Below are positions 1-13,330 of a stretch of 64,000 nt of DNA, in pieces; the first letter of the stretch is position 1; every line of letters begins with the position of its first letter. The notes under the pieces were generated by a model that ran no database searches, was not told the origin of the DNA, and saw nothing but the letters and a program-made list of their open reading frames with translations. The stretch covers positions 17,717,733 through 17,781,732 of the forward strand of contig NC_044574.1 in assembly GCF_901933205.1 (NCBI RefSeq). The letters are read 5' to 3'. Made by a program: the position numbers and the translations under genes. The DNA comes from Camarhynchus parvulus. Taxonomy: Eukaryota > Chordata > Aves > Passeriformes > Thraupidae.

Positions 1-3000
1 TGAATATTTGTATTATATAGGTAGTGTAGAACTGTTAATTTCAAATCATTGTTGTAAATAATTCAATATATCTCCAACATGCCAGCACTGTAAATTTCTT
101 TTGTCCAGAAATCCACAAATTTTGTAAAAAATAGTATTTTTGTGTCAGTTTATAATGACACATTATGTCCTTCGTAAGAGGAAACTATTAGGATTAAATT
201 AAAACAAATGTCAGTATTCAGTATTTCAGCCAGTGTAATTGGCTTCGTTTATTTTTTTTTCTCCTTTCGTTTTTGCCACTTAATACAAAAGAGTGTTGCT
301 GCCCTTATAAGAAGACTGACAAGTCCTATTGCAAAACTCCCTTAAATAATTTTAAACACCATATATCCTCTTATCTACCCTGTTTAATTCTGAAACTAGT
401 AAGCTGGGAAATTCATAGGAAACAACTAGTGTCAAAACCAGCTTAATCTTTGTCTCTGGCCTCTGAACCTTGTGATTCTACCCTTACTTGCTCAACTCAA
501 TTACTTTTCCCAGATGATGGTCTCTATTAATGAGGTTTTTCCTCATGTGCAACATATATACTGAGCTAATTGCCTTCTAAAAAGAGGAAAATTCTTCTCT
601 ATTTCATGATAGCTAGAATAAGCAATATAGTGATCCCAGCCTAAGCCATGTAGAAAGAACTTAGCGAGAATTAAAGTGAGGAGAGAAAAAGGGATACTCT
701 TGAAGTTGTCTTCCTGTGTAGAGCTGTGTGACAGTGACAGGTATTGCAGGAGGCAATTGTAAAAGCAGGGCTGGGTAAAGCCCTGATTGCCGTATCTGTG
801 TGAAATATTAAGTATTCCTCATGGGGTTTTGCACAGAGTGCAGGAAAGCCTGAGATTTCTATCTTTCAGAAAGCTCCATGGGGAGAAACCAGCATTGGTT
901 TGGGAATGAAGATGTGATGTGTATTCTTTGTAAGGAAATCAAACGAACCAAAGAAATACCAGACCCCTTTTAGACTTATCTAGTTGATGGAAATAACCTG
1001 GTGAAGGCCCATCTCTCTGTTAGGTCTTAGGGGGGTCAAAAGGAACATGGTCTGTATCCATTTGGATGGCAGAAGCAGAAGATTTATCAATATAGAGCAA
1101 AATTATATTGTAGGGCAGAAATTACTTACGCGGAGTTGATAAATGTGATTTCAAAAATTCATTTTGGGTATTCGGATATTTAAGCTTGGGATCTGTAATC
1201 TCCAATCCAAACATACACACACCTCCGTAAAATAAAAAGAATTTACTCTAATCGAGACTTGCATCATTATTATACATTATTTTATATCTCACAGCATACA
1301 GCTCACATTTGTGAACAAATGATTTGAAGACAAGATTTACAACAATCAGTATGCAAAATGCAGAACTATTATAAATAAAAACAGTAGCCACTGTTTTTAC
1401 TGTGTTTGCTAAATCAGAAACTGAAAGCTAGGGTACTTTTCCACAAGAGCAAAACCTTAGCCATGAGAAAGTCATACTGCTCTGAAACAATTTCCTTTTT
1501 TTGGTGTTTTTTTTGTTGTTGTTGTTTTGGGGTTTAGGGGGTTTTTCTGTTTGTTTTACTTTGATTTTTGAGGCATTGTTTTGGTTTGGTTTGTTTTTAA
1601 ATTTAATTTTGCTTGTCAAAGTTCAATACTTTGAGCAGAGGGGAGTTGAGCACGTGTGAATGTAGTGTAGCAGGAACACAGCAGTGTGTGTTTTGCCTTG
1701 CTATGAACATGAGGGAATGAAAGAGTTGTGCCACATCTGTGTTCAGTCACTCAAAACAAAGGGACTCCTTTGTGACCAAGATTAGTTTTTGAAAGGAAGA
1801 AACAGAATCCTGTGGGATTTGGTTCAGCATGGTAGATTCACTTTGGGAGTTTCCTGGAGGATGAGTTAGCTAAGAATACAGGGGAAATGTCTCAGCTGTG
1901 TGGATCACAGACAAAGTGTAGGTCTACCACTATGGAAAAGGATCTGGGATTTTTGGTATTGTACTACATGCTGTGCTGCAGTGGTTGCAAAATTGAGATT
2001 GCATTGCTGACAGACTAAATGGTAAATGAATAAAAGATTCTCAAGTTATCTCCAAGGAACCAAGTTCATTTTTGGAACTATATTATCAAATACTGCCTCT
2101 ATAGGAGTGTTAAGAGAGACACACTAAGCAGCAAGCAGGATTAGTACTCATTTATGCATGGACTTAATCCACACCTCACTTCAAATAATATTTCCTGCTC
2201 TAGTGTATTCTGCAGGCACAGCCACTATAAACTGCAAATAGCAGAGGAACAATGGTATCTTTATGGTATCTTTAATAAAGTGTAATGGTTAACAAAAGAT
2301 AATGTCATAAAACAATCTTATCACTTTCCAAATGAAACTGATTTTCCCATCCATGATCTCTAAATAGTATCTGGAATCCATAGAAATGATATAATGTTTA
2401 ATCAGATTGCAGTATAAAATCTATTGACTCTCCTTAAGAGATTTTTTAAATTACAGTGTATGCTCTGTTAATCAAGCTCCTTGTTGGTGAGAACAGGAGT
2501 CACTGTCCCCTCAGGAACAGATTTCTGTGCCCATTTAGTGCAGGAAATTACAATTTACACTGATCTTGCTATATTGATAGAGATCATGTGACTTAATGCT
2601 TTTACTTTCTAAAACTCAAACTTTCTAAGAGAAATTAACTGTGTTATTTAGTCCTGTGCAAGAGATGTAACTAAATCTGCAAATGAAATCAACAGATGCT
2701 CAAAGCTGTACAGGCTACCAGCCATGGTGAAACTATTCCATACCCAGCTCATTACATGTAATTTAGAGCATGTCTTGAAGTACGGTAACAGTGAGTGACA
2801 TCTAATACCCCTTGGAAGCAAGAGTTTGAAAGAGTTTCCCAATCTGGACAGTGTTCAGTTTTCCTTGTGATATTCCACAAAACTAATTAAAAAGGAAAGA
2901 CACATTTCTTGGTCAGGTTAGGGTTGACTGAGAATGTCACAAACCCTAAAGCTGTCATCACTTAAATACACCAGATGAAACATCTGTAGGATGTTCCTGC

Positions 3001-6000
3001 TTATATGCTATTTCCTTTTACCCATTCCTCAAAATCCTATGCCTGGCCACCATCCTGTCAGTTTTGTGTGCTAATTGTGTTGGTTAGTCAGCTGGGAAAA
3101 TGGTATTCAAGAATAATTGGAAAATGCTGTTTTTAATCCTTAAATGAAACAACCAATAGAATTCAAGCTGTAACAGAAGAAACAATTACTGAATAAAGGT
3201 TTTCTAATATTCCTCTTATTAGATCAGATTATTAATAACAATGGCTTGTTCTTTTTGTAGAAAAATATTACAGCAGCAGGAAATTGATTCTTTGAAATAA
3301 TCATGAAGTTCTGCCTGACAGCAAAAAAAGATCTGTTTCTCTTCAGGACAGATGACTTTAAATTTATCAATTATATCTATGCTCCACCCTTACCACATTA
3401 GTATTAACACCTAGCTATAAACACCACACCCACAAATATTTGATACATTTCAGGTCCATAGGAATACACCATCAAATTTCAAAAGCAAATCTTAAGTCAT
3501 GTTGTACCTATTTGGAGTAGGGATAATAATAGTTAGCCAGCAGGAAAGAAAGATTTAATAAGTTTTAGAATTAAAACTGAAGAATACAATATAAATTCAG
3601 CATTCTGTTCAAGAAGACATTAACATTTTATAGGTCTTTGGTGTTGTTTTCCATTTTCTCAGTTTAGGCTCCAGGCAGTTCAGGATGTTTGATTTATACC
3701 AATTTCATGTGATTGCCTTGTGTACTCTGTAATGCTTGGAACAATAAGGGGATGTAAACATCTTTGTTTCTGAAGCAATAATAGGTTTCATTTCAAATAT
3801 GTTCATTATACAGCACATACTTTGAAAGATAAATCTGATTACTTTTTTTTTACATCCAACTTACAAGGTAGGACATTGCATGACTCTTGCATGCACTCTG
3901 GTTGTGGATTCTTGGCATGGGAAAAATCAAAGAAAAACAAAGCTCTGACAGGTTTTTCCTTTTTTTTTTAAATATCAGCGATATAACCCAGTCAATAAAA
4001 TACTTCATTCATCTGGAAGTGAATGTGTTCATCTAACAAAAATCCAACATTAGCGATATTGTAAGAATGGGCTATGCACCAGGCTCATGCTGCTTCAATG
4101 ACTCTTCTTCAATCTATTCCTCTATTAACTGGTAAAGAGGTCCATAACATTTAAGTATTTATTTATTATTTATATATTTAGATAAAAATCTACCTTTATT
4201 TTTAATCTTCTTATTATAAATGAAGGATTTGTATTTTGCTTTTTTAACACCAAATCCCCTCTTGACTGGGTCTCCTGAAACTGATTGTTTCTGCTCTGTG
4301 GAAAAGCAGAAATTGGACTGTTCTTGCTGGTATCTCTGCTGATCTTGTTCCCATATGTGGTCTTGGTGCCTCCCCAGGTCAATCATATTCCTTAAAACTA
4401 TTCCCTCTTCTTCACACTCCCTGCCCATGCACATACTTTGCTCCCAGCTCTTTGTAAAAAATAAAAGAAAACAATGCCTCAGCCCTGTCCTTGCCTCCCG
4501 TTCCTGGTGCAGGCTGGTGCATGCCATGGCAGGGACACACACACAGCTGGCCCCTCATCTCCTCTGCACAGCAAGGATAAGTGAAAAATTTTGTTTTGTT
4601 CAAGTAACATCCAAAACAACTTCTAGAGCTTTTAAGACAGGAATCATGAATGCAGCAATGTCTGAAATCCCTTCCTTTCTCAGAATAGAGGTGCTCAATA
4701 CAGTGGTCCTGTGAGACATCTCTGTCCTTAGAAATAATTGTTCCTAGAAATAAGTGGATATTTGCTTATCTCAGAACCTTTCTGGGTTATGGAGGCAAGG
4801 AAAGGACAGCAAAAAGGAGTCTTCTTTTGTTATTTCTTAATGAAGTTTCTCCAGTACTTTGCCTGGTAGGGAGGCACAATTTCATTTTCCAGGTCTGCAT
4901 GGAACTAGACTCTGGTTGTTCTCCTTGAGCAGTGCTGGAAATGCCAAGCTTTGAGTGTGAGCCATTAGCTGCCTCTGCTCTCTGGCAGTGTGTGTCAGAA
5001 TGTGCAGGACAAAGCATGGAGATGCTGCTCTGCTGCTCAGAGCACGCTCATGGAGCAGGGCTGAGCACCAGGGAGGACCAGGTTTCACCTGAGCTGAACA
5101 GAGGTTCCAGAAGCAGAGCTCCCAGCAGAACCCTGGAGGTCTCCTCCTCTGCCCAGAATTGCACTTACAGCTGCTTTTAATTGTATTTTACTCCCTTGTG
5201 TATCTGCTCCTCTGCTTTCTTGTGCTTGGTTGATCTTGGGTTCCTTTTTCTCCAGCCACAGGGAGGGATGGCTCCCTCTCTGAGCACAGAAGTTTCTCCC
5301 ACCAACTGGAGTGGATTTGAGCTCCTCAGCCTGAGGGTAGGGACTGACCACAGCATTCCTGCTTCCTTGCACTCTGCTCTTACAGAGGACATTGCTGCTT
5401 CTGTCCAAAATACAACAGCCAGAACTATTTTCTGTGTGTAATACGTCTCCACTGTAAATATTGTGCATGCTGTGAGGACACACAGTATTTGACACCCCAG
5501 CACAAAAACACCCACTAATTTGTATGAGTATGGACTGTACGACAGCCAGGAATTCCAGAAACTTTTAAATACTGCAATATTGTTATTGAAGCACTAGCTG
5601 GAAAGAAGAGGATCAGAAAAGCAGAAGAAGGAGTGAGACCATACATGTACGAAACCCCTCAGATATTTACAGGGGACTGAGGAAGGGAGCAAGGGCTGGC
5701 GAACTTAAGAGAACAGATCAGCCACATGGCAACCTCCTGACTCCCTAAAAACTTGAGGACTTGCTTTCTCACAAGTCTTATCAATTAATAAAATCCCCTT
5801 TTATCATGCATAACTCCAGGCTATTTGATTTGAAACTATTTTATTTTAACCAGAATTTTCTCTTCAGTACCAGAGGTAAAAGGCCTTTGGAACACATCCC
5901 CTGTGTATGACTACCAAGTTTATTCTTTGCAGGAACAAAGATGTTCTGAACAGAATTAACTTTAGGAATTATTAATAGTGACTCATACTATCTCATAGTC

Positions 6001-9000
6001 ACAAGGAAAATGAAATTGATTGAGAAAATAAATACTCAGCATAAGGGTTTATAAGAGCCGGGAAGCAGGACGCAGCTTTGTCACTTCATTTCAGATAGTT
6101 ACTTAGCAAAAAGTGCATTGAGACTCTAGCTTGTTTTTCAGAGATTAAGTTAAAATACTTTTATGCAATTCATCAAGAGGAATTTTCAAAGGTCAGATGG
6201 CCAGCTGGAAAAAAAGTAGATCTTTTCTCTGAGCAGAAAAATAGTCCTGTCTAGCTAATCCATTAGTGATTTTCTTTTTGTGCTCCACAGCACTTAGGCT
6301 GATTTCATTCATCCTGTGTTTCTAAATGTCTGCAAATATGAAAACAAATGGTATGTTTTTTTATAAAGGGAAACTTAGTATTATAATCATTCACATTTAC
6401 CAAAGTGTATCAGCATGGTTCATGGCATTCCCCTTTCCTCTGTTCCACAAAACTACTCAATTACTTTATTTAAATAATCACAAATTTCTTATTAATAACG
6501 TACACATTTCTAAAACACTAAATTGTCCTTGTTGAAAATATTAGATACTGGTTAATATCAAAATTTCAAATGCTCAAAGGTCAAGTGCCCCAAGTGTTGC
6601 CTCAGGTGTTGGTGACTGTCACCAACTTCCCCACAATGCAGACTGAAAGTGCCTGCTGCTGTTTCTTCTCCTTTGGTATCAGCTCCTGGTTTGTACCTGG
6701 TTTCCACTGGCCATTCTCTGTAGTGACTGCACTGCAGGCATTGGCAGTGGGAGGATATATTCACACCTCCTGCAGGGCTCACGTGGGGTGAGATCAGTAG
6801 TGCTCTGTTACTGCTCTGTCATTGCTCCTCAACAATTAATTGTGGCTCCTGAGGCTGGGCTGGTGCTCTCTGGTTCCTCTGGACACAGCAGGTTCTGTTA
6901 ATCCCATCACAAGTCAGGCTGTTTGCTGTGATAAAAGACATGGCATTGGATTTCAAATTCTACATTTCCTGATTATCAGGCAATTCTTGAAGGCTACTGA
7001 ATGACATATGCTATAGATGACTTCACACATACCAAGAATTTATTGTGTAGGAGTCTTGTGAAAGTAATGAACAGAACAAGCACTCATTCCAGCTCTTTTT
7101 CTGTATTTTTGACATTATAGTTTCTACTTTTTTTTTTCTGAAAATAACATCTGGAGACTGCAGATTTAACTGTTGCTCGGTGTTTCATTATCATGACAAG
7201 TGTCTGAATTAAACAAAATTGACTTAAGGAGAAGCATTGAAGAGAATTGCATGACAGAATTTGGCTTAGAAGCCTGACTGTCTAATGCTTAAATTGTGAG
7301 AAAGAGATTTCGGTACTGAAAAATATTTTGTGTCTAGAAGTGTATCCTGAAAGTTTAAACTTGGAGAACTCTGCACACTGAAATGAGTTCTAGGAAAAGA
7401 CAGAGAAAAAATGCACTGAATATGAGAACAGAATATTTTGCTTTACTGTATCTGTGAGAACGAAGTTAAAGCTCTGCAGAGAATAATTTGATGCCAACAT
7501 CCTCTGAGACAAATCAGGAAAATGCTTGTGACCTGGTTTAGAGGCTCAGAGGAAGAGCAAAAGCAATCACTTGGTTCTGTGGCTGCTCTCTGCAGCTCTG
7601 CAGTTTCATGTCTGACAGCCCAGTGGCACATCTGCTCCAGTGGGGCTCAGCCCAGCTGCTTTAGCTGAAGTGACAATTTGTGACTCCTTTCTCTCTCTCC
7701 ATTCCTTGCAAATACTTTAGCTGTGATCATCTTTTCTTCCTTGTGATTTCATCTCCATTTAAATTAGACAAAGGTGGGCAGTGTAAATTCCACTGGACTA
7801 TGCAAAAACATTTTCTGGCACAGTTGGTAAACTGGGAATTTTTAAGGGTATTTGAGGGAGGCGATGTTTTGGGGTTTTGTTTAACTTTGTTTTAACAGAT
7901 TTTCTTCTCTCAGGTGATGTGACTTGATGTGTCTACAATGTCTTCAACACTACTGCCTCCCAATCAATCTTGGAGTCTCAAAGGTTGTTCATAAAAAAAC
8001 AAATGTAGGATATTATGGAGGTTTTGCTGTAATCTTGAAAAACAAATGGTTCTCTCAACGGCAAGACTTAAACATGCTTCAGAGGCTTTGTGTCTCATTG
8101 GACAGTATTGGTCCAGTAACAATATGGAAGGTCTAAGCAGTTTTTCAGGCTGTTGGGGTATTTCTAGGTTTATTTAGAAGAATAGTCCATCCTCAGCATC
8201 TGCATTAAGTTGTTTGATTTCATCTGTACTCACACAATGCAAAAATCTCCTGAGATATTCATCCCTTTTTGAGTAGAGTAGGTCAGAATGTTCCATACAA
8301 ACTGATACAGGTTAAGGTAGATACTTACCCAAAAGTAATGTGTCCCAAATGGATCTTTTTACCTTCTGCTTTTCTAAAAAAAGGGAGGTTTATCATATAG
8401 AAGACATAAGAGGGATTTAAAAGGCAGAGAGTATGAAGACTGAATTTCTTTATCTTTCTCAAGTGAAAAATTGCTTTGGATGCTAGCATGAAATTTCCCT
8501 GATATGAAAGCCTACAGAATATCCATAGGTCATGTCCTTCAAACATCTTCCACGCCTCCAGAAAAGGAGAGAGCTTTCCCTGATGCTACCTGCTAATTGC
8601 CAGCAGCATGATTAATTGGATGCATTATGGCCCTTCCAGGCTTGTCAGGCACCTTTAGCAGGAAAGGTAGAAAGACTGAGACATTTTACCATATCTACAA
8701 TTGAGATTTTGTAGTTCCACTGGTTGCAAACACTTTTTGTGCCTGCTGGGACCTGGCAACCTCTCTGAACCTGCTACTGCTGATCCTTTGTCACCCATTT
8801 TGAAGTGCTGCACTAATTTGAGATAGCTCAGAAAATCATCTAGAAATCTTTCAGTTCATTTCAACACTTATTAACTCACTCATTAGTCAGAGTCAGCCTT
8901 GAAAAGTGCCTGCCAAAGTGGAAGGGTGTGGCATTGAATGGAGCATTGCTGCAGTGTAGAGCAGTGGCAATCCTGGTAAAGCAGCTCTGAGCTGGCACTG

Positions 9001-10349
9001 CTTGGGCTTGCTGAGGGTCAGGACTTGCCAACTCAAGCCCAGCACCTGCTGATGCAGTCCTGCTGTGTTGTTGTCCCAGACAGCATCTCTGAACAGTCCT
9101 GCCCAGAACATACTATTTGTGTATACCATTGTAGCTAAAACTCCCTCAGAAGTCTGACCACTGTATCCCATATACCTCATTTTGTGATGCGGATGTGCCC
9201 CATAAGAGTAACTCCCCGTGCTGCTCCTCAAAATGCTATCCTTAAAGCAGCTGTGTTCTGAGTCAAATTCTAGTGGACAGAACCAATTTGCTCTACTTTT
9301 CTTCTTCATAGGTTATCATTTACTGTTTGCCACTTTCATAAAAGTATCTTTTCATTTATTGACTTTGAAAAAAAGTTTATAAAACAATTTGGTAGTGCCA
9401 TTTATATTACCCTGTCCAATTTTATGAGAACAGTGCTATTTCATGTGTTTCCATTTATTTTCCAGATTTCTTCATGTTCTAGTAATTAAAAGAAGAGGTT
9501 ATATATCCATCTGGCTTTATAAAGCAAACTCAAATTTTTTTAATAGCAAAGTCATTAAAATCATGTGTAAGTATGAGATAGACTCAAAAATATTCTGTTT
9601 TAAGTATTAGTAAGTGTTCATCCTGTGCATTTAGTCACATGATTCATTGTTACCCTTACAGTGTTTTGAAAGGGTCATGAAGATGACTTTCAGCAATACA
9701 TCATACCAAACTCTATCTTCATATTTTAGTTAATATGCAATTCACATTCTTCCTAAGAAAATTTTGGCTAACATTTCAGAGACTGGATTTGAAATTTATC
9801 TGACTTTTATGAGTTTTGAAAGAAGGAAAAAGGGAAATTGCCTGCAATGAAACTACTTTCTTTAATCGTCCTCAGAAACAGAAGTATTAATAACCCAGGT
9901 TGCAAAGTAAAGCAAAGGGAAAGAATGTTTGTAAGGATCAGTAAGGAAAATATTAAATTCTCTGTTCTGGTGCTGCCTCCAGGGTGCCATAGGGTCATTA
10001 TATCTAGTACAGAGTACCAAGTGCTGTGCTACAGAAGCCACCAGAAAGACCTTGAGTTATCCTGAGTCAGATGTGAGCTGCCCAGGAAGAGACACCCCTG
10101 TAATGTGCCCATTGCAGTGGCAAGAGGGAAAATCTCTGAAGGCATGTCTGGTTCTGTGTCAGTCGGTTGAGCCTTCTCAGGCAACCGACAATCCATTGCC
10201 ATGCAACTTACAGATAACAAAGAGGGGTTAGAGTTGTAACTTGATGGTCAGCTTGTCTGTGGTGAGTTCTAAGAACACCTTTTTCAAACAAAATTAGAAA
10301 TGTATTAATTTTCTTGGAGAATAGCCTCATCATTCACCTAGATGCAAAA
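1..10349. other. Intergenic DNA, no gene recognised
   Basis: Mostly AT-rich. Open frames up to 138 codons occur but none shows a domain, codon bias or splice context that I can defend. GC-richer patches lie at about 4420-5480, 6590-6900 and 8890-9130. No CR1 or LTR was recognised here. Confidence 0.65.
1495..1605 (+). repeat. G/T-rich low-complexity tract
   Basis: A run of T, (GTT)n, TTTTGGGGTTTAGGGGG and TTTGGTTTGGTTTG sequence, the reverse-complement type of the two A/C-rich tracts in intron 2. It lies in the intergenic part. Confidence 0.8.
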
Positions 10350-10373
10350 TTATTATTATTATTATTATTATTC
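10350..10373 (+). repeat. (ATT)n microsatellite, left of the LTR
   Basis: About eight TTA/ATT units directly abutting the left end of the LTR at 10375. Confidence 0.9.
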
Positions 10374-10374
10374 T

Positions 10375-10777
10375 TGGCATTCACATTCTCTGAAAAAATT
10401 CCTTCACCCAGGATTTTTCTCCTGGGAAGCTGAGAAGCCTCAGAGACAAGGAAAACAATTCTTATCTCATTTGCTTCTGCTCTGTTTTGCTTGTGTGGGA
10501 CGTGTTTGGAGATTGTTTACCCACAGGTGTGTTTCGTTGGATTCTGTTGTGAGTTATTTTGACTCTTTGGCCAATCAGGGCCAAGCTGTGTTGAGACTCT
10601 GGAAAGAGTCACAAGTTTTGATTATTATCTTTTTAGCATTCAGTAAGTACCCTTTCTGTATTCTTTAGTATAGTATAGTATTCTTTAATATAATATAGTA
10701 TCATAAAATAATAAATTAGCCTTCTGAGAGCGTGGAGTCAGATGCATAATTCCTGCCTTCGCCAGGACTTCCCAGCA
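10375..10777 (+). mobile_element. Solo endogenous-retrovirus LTR (passerine type)
   Basis: A 403-bp unit with TGGCATTCACATTCTCTG at its start and a CA end (CTTCCCAGCA). Inside it has GGAAAACAATTCTTATCTCA, GCCAATCAGGGCCAAG (a CCAAT box), a stretch of TAGTATAGTATAGTATTC repeats, and AAAATAATAAATTAGCCTTC as poly(A)-signal region. I recognise this pattern as a widespread songbird ERV LTR. No internal gag/pol/env sequence flanks it, so it is a solo LTR. The ends and the exact family are from memory and need a repeat-library match. Confidence 0.8.
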
Positions 10778-10829
10778 ATTATTATTATTATTATTATTAT
10801 TATTGTTATTATTATTACTATTACTATTA
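10778..10829 (+). repeat. (ATT)n microsatellite, right of the LTR
   Basis: About sixteen ATT-like units with a few GTT and ACT variants start right after the LTR end. With the left block this looks like one microsatellite split by the insertion. Confidence 0.9.
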
Positions 10830-12934
10830 CATGTGAGGTAAAAATTCATATATGCATCTATAATGCAAACCATATCCACACTGACTTCTGCAATGCAAAA
10901 TTAACCAGCAGCAGTTCTACTGAATGAATTCACCACACAGTTTCTTTCAAAGCAATTTTTGTAATGATAATAAATCCTAGAATTGACATTGTTGTTCTTA
11001 GGAAAATTAAGATGAGAACCTGACCCAATAAGAAACAAACAAATTTAAGGGAAAGTTTTAACTGTTGCTGTTTTACTTTAATTCATGTATTCTCTGACCT
11101 ATTATTTTGGCCCAGCTAGCTTAGTGCCAGCTTTTTTTTTTGGGGCAATTCAATTTGAGACAATAGACCATGGTCATATTTTTGTCTTCTTGGGCATGGG
11201 CCGGAGGTAGAGAAAATTAGGTTTTGCTAAAATACATTGTTCCTCTCCTCATTGCTGCTTTTTCTTAGCCAAGTAATAGGATTTACATTTTGGTGATTGC
11301 TCACAGTTGAGAGGTATAAAAATATTTTAATTAAACAATGAATCAAATTTTGGATGGTAGCCCTTCTCTCATCAAGATTAATAGGAGACTTGACAGAGTT
11401 TTCAAGGATTTGTGGTGACTTGGGAGAGAGAGCACCTCTTCATGCCATGTTACAGAGAGGAGGACAAGCTCAGGCAGTGATTCTGGGGAGAGCAGAGCTG
11501 CCCCTGACACGGGTTACCCACACACTGTGCACAGATTCACTGACTGTGGTGTTTGCAGTAAGGCTATTGGGACAAAACAAAGAACTGTGATCTAGGAAAT
11601 ATTTGCATATTGGCTGCATGTTCCTCTAGCTCAGCTCCCTGAGATATATCACACATGAAAGGATTTTATGCTGCAGTATAGAAAATGTACACCCTGCAAT
11701 ATAGAGCCATCTTCTGGGGAAAAAATGGACATCTGCCAATGTATTAAATATTATTTTATAAACAAAAAAAAAGCAGCAGCAGCAAATAAAACTTTGATGA
11801 CTTCTTAAAAAAAAATAAAAATACAAGAATGCAAGATGGGATTTTACAGTGTGAATTTTGATTCTGAAGCAAAGATCTCCATGATCATTGTGGAAGTAAT
11901 TTATTAGCTCATAAATCATCTGGGATCTTCTGAAAATATCCATAGGAAATTTTACATTCTTTAATTAACTACCAGGGGATATTTGAAAGAAGATGAAGCT
12001 CATACATTTTGTACACACACCCACACACATACTTGCATGCACACAACCCCTCTTTTAACTTGCAACAAATCCTAAGAAATTAGCAAAAAGTATAGAATGA
12101 GTAGAATTATCCAGAGAATGTGCATTCGGTTCTGAAATCAAACAAACAGGTTTTTGTTAGTCTGGATCCAAATTTCTGTTCTTTATTCTTAGACCAAACA
12201 AGCTTCTGTTCAGTAACAACAAAACCAGCAATATTTCCTTGATATAGGTGACTGGTTTATTTTTTGTTCTTAGCTCTGTGCTTCACTGCTTGTTTTTTAT
12301 CTTAAGTTTCAGTTGCTTTTAAGGACACCTGATTATGTTTTCACCACTACTGTCAGACCTGGAGAACCACTAGTCTATCACATCTACAACTTTGTCATGA
12401 CTTACCTGAGAAGGGTATGGCAGACATATATGCAATTTTGGCATTAATGAGCAATTGTTGCAAAACTGTTGTTAGATATTATTCATCTGATGAATACTTG
12501 AAATGTCTGGTTTCATGCTTTAGGTGACTTAACATCAGTTGACAGTATGTTTCTTGTATCTTGAAAGAAGTTTATGTGTAGGGGGATACAATATAAGAAA
12601 ATAAAGGTAGTATACAAAGTAATCAAAGGGTTGGCTGCTGTGAGGACAAGGAAGAGTCAGTGCTTGGAGGAGCTGCCTATGAGAAACATGAAGGAGGTAG
12701 GAAACTGTAGCAATATGGAACCTTTGCAATATAATGGCAATAGAACTCTTGCAATATAATGACAAGATTTATGTGGTAAAAATTGCAATAATTGTCTGAC
12801 TGCATGGCTTCAAGATGGCATAACTTGGCTCAGCTGGTGCCTTCACCAGCAAATAATCCCATGAAATTGGCAGGACAACTCAAGACATACAACACTCCTA
12901 AACAGAACTTAGAATTTACTCTTCTAGCTCATGC
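10830..12934. other. Intergenic DNA, no gene recognised
   Basis: AT-rich. It contains a small GC-richer patch at 11380-11560 and a short CA-rich run at about 12013-12040. Two imprecise TTGCAATATAATGrCAA copies lie at 12724-12760. Confidence 0.65.
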
Positions 12935-13330
12935 CAGATTGTAGGTACACAGTTTGTGGTGATTGGGAGTGGGGCTGTGGCCCGGCCTCATCCCCAATGG
13001 GCACAGCTGTGAGCAGCAGGTGAGCAGCATTGACAGCAATGAGCCACGGAGTGCCCAGGGGCACTGACCAACCACCAAAGGGAACAGAGGGCACACAGGT
13101 GCAATGCATGAGCATGAGGGTATAAAAGGCTGGGCTAAAGAACAGGAAGGGCAGATGCTTGAAGCTTTCTGATATTACTCTGTATGGGCAGACACCTGAA
13201 GCCCTCTGAAGTTGTATGGTATTGCTCTCTATGGGTTGAAGCCTTCTGATATTGTGTGGTGACACTCTGTGTATTGTGGCTGTCTAAACTGTGCCATGTG
13301 CTGCAATACAAGATGTGCGTGTAGATGTTA
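12935..13330 (+). other. GC-rich TATA-containing patch with minisatellite, possible LTR
   Basis: A GC-rich patch (12955-13130) in AT-rich intergenic DNA leads to a strong TATA box, GAGGGTATAAAAGGCTGGGC near 13117-13136, then three diverged tandem units at 13160-13280. The layout could be a U3/R of a retroviral LTR or an unlinked promoter. I cannot assign it to a family. Confidence 0.35.
13160..13280 (+). repeat. Three-unit diverged minisatellite, period about 38-40 bp
   Basis: The units start at 13160, 13197 and 13237, each with TGAAGCyyTCTGA followed by a TATTGCTCTsTATGG-like half. Confidence 0.7.

Noticed and set aside
5085..5515. Overlapping 136- and 112-codon minus-strand frames
   Set aside because: Two frames overlap in the same GC-rich patch with no domain; a real gene is not supported.
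8893..9309. 138-codon minus-strand open frame in the intergenic part
   Set aside because: No recognisable domain, no splice context and no sign of coding bias; most likely chance in a GC-richer patch.
10685..10927. Poly-asparagine and poly-isoleucine open frames
   Set aside because: They are translations of the (ATT)n microsatellite.
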